From Cordylochernes scorpioides (taxonomy: Eukaryota; Arthropoda; Arachnida; Pseudoscorpiones; Chernetidae), in the NCBI GenBank assembly GCA_030710605.1, contig CP092880.1, positions 5,891,223 to 5,955,222 on the forward strand: 64,000 nucleotides of DNA. The letters are read 5' to 3'. Made by a program: the position numbers and the translations under genes. Below, piece after piece: positions 63,186 to 64,000 of this stretch (position 1 is the first letter of the stretch; every line of letters begins with the position of its first letter). The notes beneath the pieces are model-generated. The model did no database searches. It worked only from the letters and a program-made list of their open reading frames with translations, and was not told the origin of the DNA.

Positions 63186-64000
63186 TTTTGTCTTCTTCTT
63201 TCAAGCGAGTAGGTCTAGAACACATTCTCTCTGAATTCCTCATTGTTGGTGGATGAAACAGCACCAGTGATTATTTTGGCCGCTTTTGCTTGAACACTGT
63301 CTAGTCTTACTTTTAGTGATGAGCTTGAGGGAGCCCAGACCGGTGTTGCATATTCCATTATCGGCCTTATTAAGGTGGTATATCTTGTTCTGAGAATTCT
63401 GGATTTTGCTCCCCAATTTGTTCCACATAGCCTTCTCAGAATGTTTAGTTTTCTGATAGCTCTATTTGAGGTGCTAATTATGTGTTCTGAAAATTCCAAT
63501 TCCTCATCAATAATAATTAAAATAATTTTGTTGACATCTTGTCAATACATGCACAGTCTGCACTATTTAAAAAAGATAATATGCATTATATACACTATGT
63601 ACAATGAATATGGCGCCTCTGCCAGCGCTGCAGAATTTGGTGGAGAATCGCCAGTGGGTCTCCAGCGACATCACGCATTTTGCGATCTACGATGAATACG
63701 TAGATCGCGTACTTCGCCGCTTAGGAGATGGTGATGGCGTGGTCCTCGAGACCAACTTGAAAGATCCAGGACTGCAGTATCTCACCTAGGTATTATGGAT
63801 TTCTAATTTTATCAATTACTTGTTTGTTTATGCTTATTTTGTGGTTATATTTATGCCTTTTTCCCTGTGAGTGGAGAAGAGGCATAGGTTTGGTTTTATT
63901 GGGTTTATGGTCATTTGGAGTTCCATTGCCCACTTCTCCAGTTCTCTCATTGATGTGTTCAGTATTTTTTACGATTTTTCTATGCTGCTACTTGTGTGCC
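63186..64000 (-). pseudogene. LINE-A RT fragment (minus), split by M1
   Basis: 63,186-63,510 encodes the thumb (HIISTSNRAIRKLNILRRLC, RPIMEYATPVWAPSSSSLK). 63,776-64,000 continues upstream toward the region following YADD and leaves the window. The two parts are collinear with 55,000-55,540, and the M1 element sits between them. Confidence 0.85.
63511..63775 (+). repeat. M1 element, copy 4, inside LINE-A
   Basis: The best-preserved reading frame of this family: LPALQNLVENRQWVSS, FAIYDEYVDRVLRRLGDGDG and VVLETNLKDPGLQ, with no internal stop here. The leader contains TTGACATCTTGTCAA and AAAAAAGATAATATGC. The insertion interrupts LINE-A between TCCTCATCAA and AGTATCTCACC. Function unknown; it may be the 5' coding part of an unidentified retroelement. 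Confidence 0.6.

Overview
This window is about 64 kb of AT-rich, intron-scale eukaryotic DNA. No bacterial gene organisation is visible. The transposon content (an intact Tc1-type, an intact maT/DD37D mariner, DD34D mariners, Helitron ends, Penelope-like palindromes, Ty3/Gypsy and probable BEL/Pao LTR elements, several RNase H-bearing LINEs and tRNA-derived SINEs) points to an arthropod. A copepod or chelicerate seems likely, but the sequence alone does not fix the species. There is one 100-base N gap (20,061-20,160).

Layout. 0-4 kb: a short LINE-A insertion, a GAA-tailed SINE-like element, a Helitron end and a nest of palindromic MITEs. 4.8-10 kb: a Penelope-like palindrome split by a mariner, then a Tc1 element with an intact transposase. 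12-20 kb: four tandem arrays (about 149, 123, 118 and 95 bp units) and an intact maT element. 20-30 kb: SINEs, MITEs, a candidate host terminal exon, two LTR fragments, and a Helitron-like block carrying a second mariner that itself carries a SINE. 30.8-34.3 kb: a near-perfect palindrome with a Helitron 3' end at both tips, followed by a homogenised 368-bp array. 35.7-38.5 kb: a young LTR retrotransposon with about 99% identical 306-bp LTRs. 39-49 kb: decayed maT, a tandem tRNA-SINE trimer, a hammerhead-like Penelope palindrome, a solo LTR and LINE 3' ends. 49.7-52.1 kb: two minisatellites (32 and 33 bp) flanking a 59-codon membrane microprotein ORF in a GC-rich island. 52.4-53.6 kb: a Gypsy gag-protease remnant. 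54.6-64 kb: nested LINEs of three families (LINE-A, LINE-B and an R1-like element).

Genes. Only two transposases (Tc1 at 8,785-9,816 and maT at 15,369-16,409) are intact reading frames of recognised function. Two candidate non-transposon coding pieces stand out: the 59-aa ORF at 50,673 and a possible last exon at 22,830-23,001.

The most interesting points are: LINE-A copies whose 3' ends are tandem repeats of the last codons of ORF2 plus the tail, with 12-bp target duplications proving they moved as units; the two-tailed Helitron palindrome; hammerhead-ribozyme-like cores in Penelope-like palindromes; and the repeated tendency of unrelated elements here to exist as inverted dimers.
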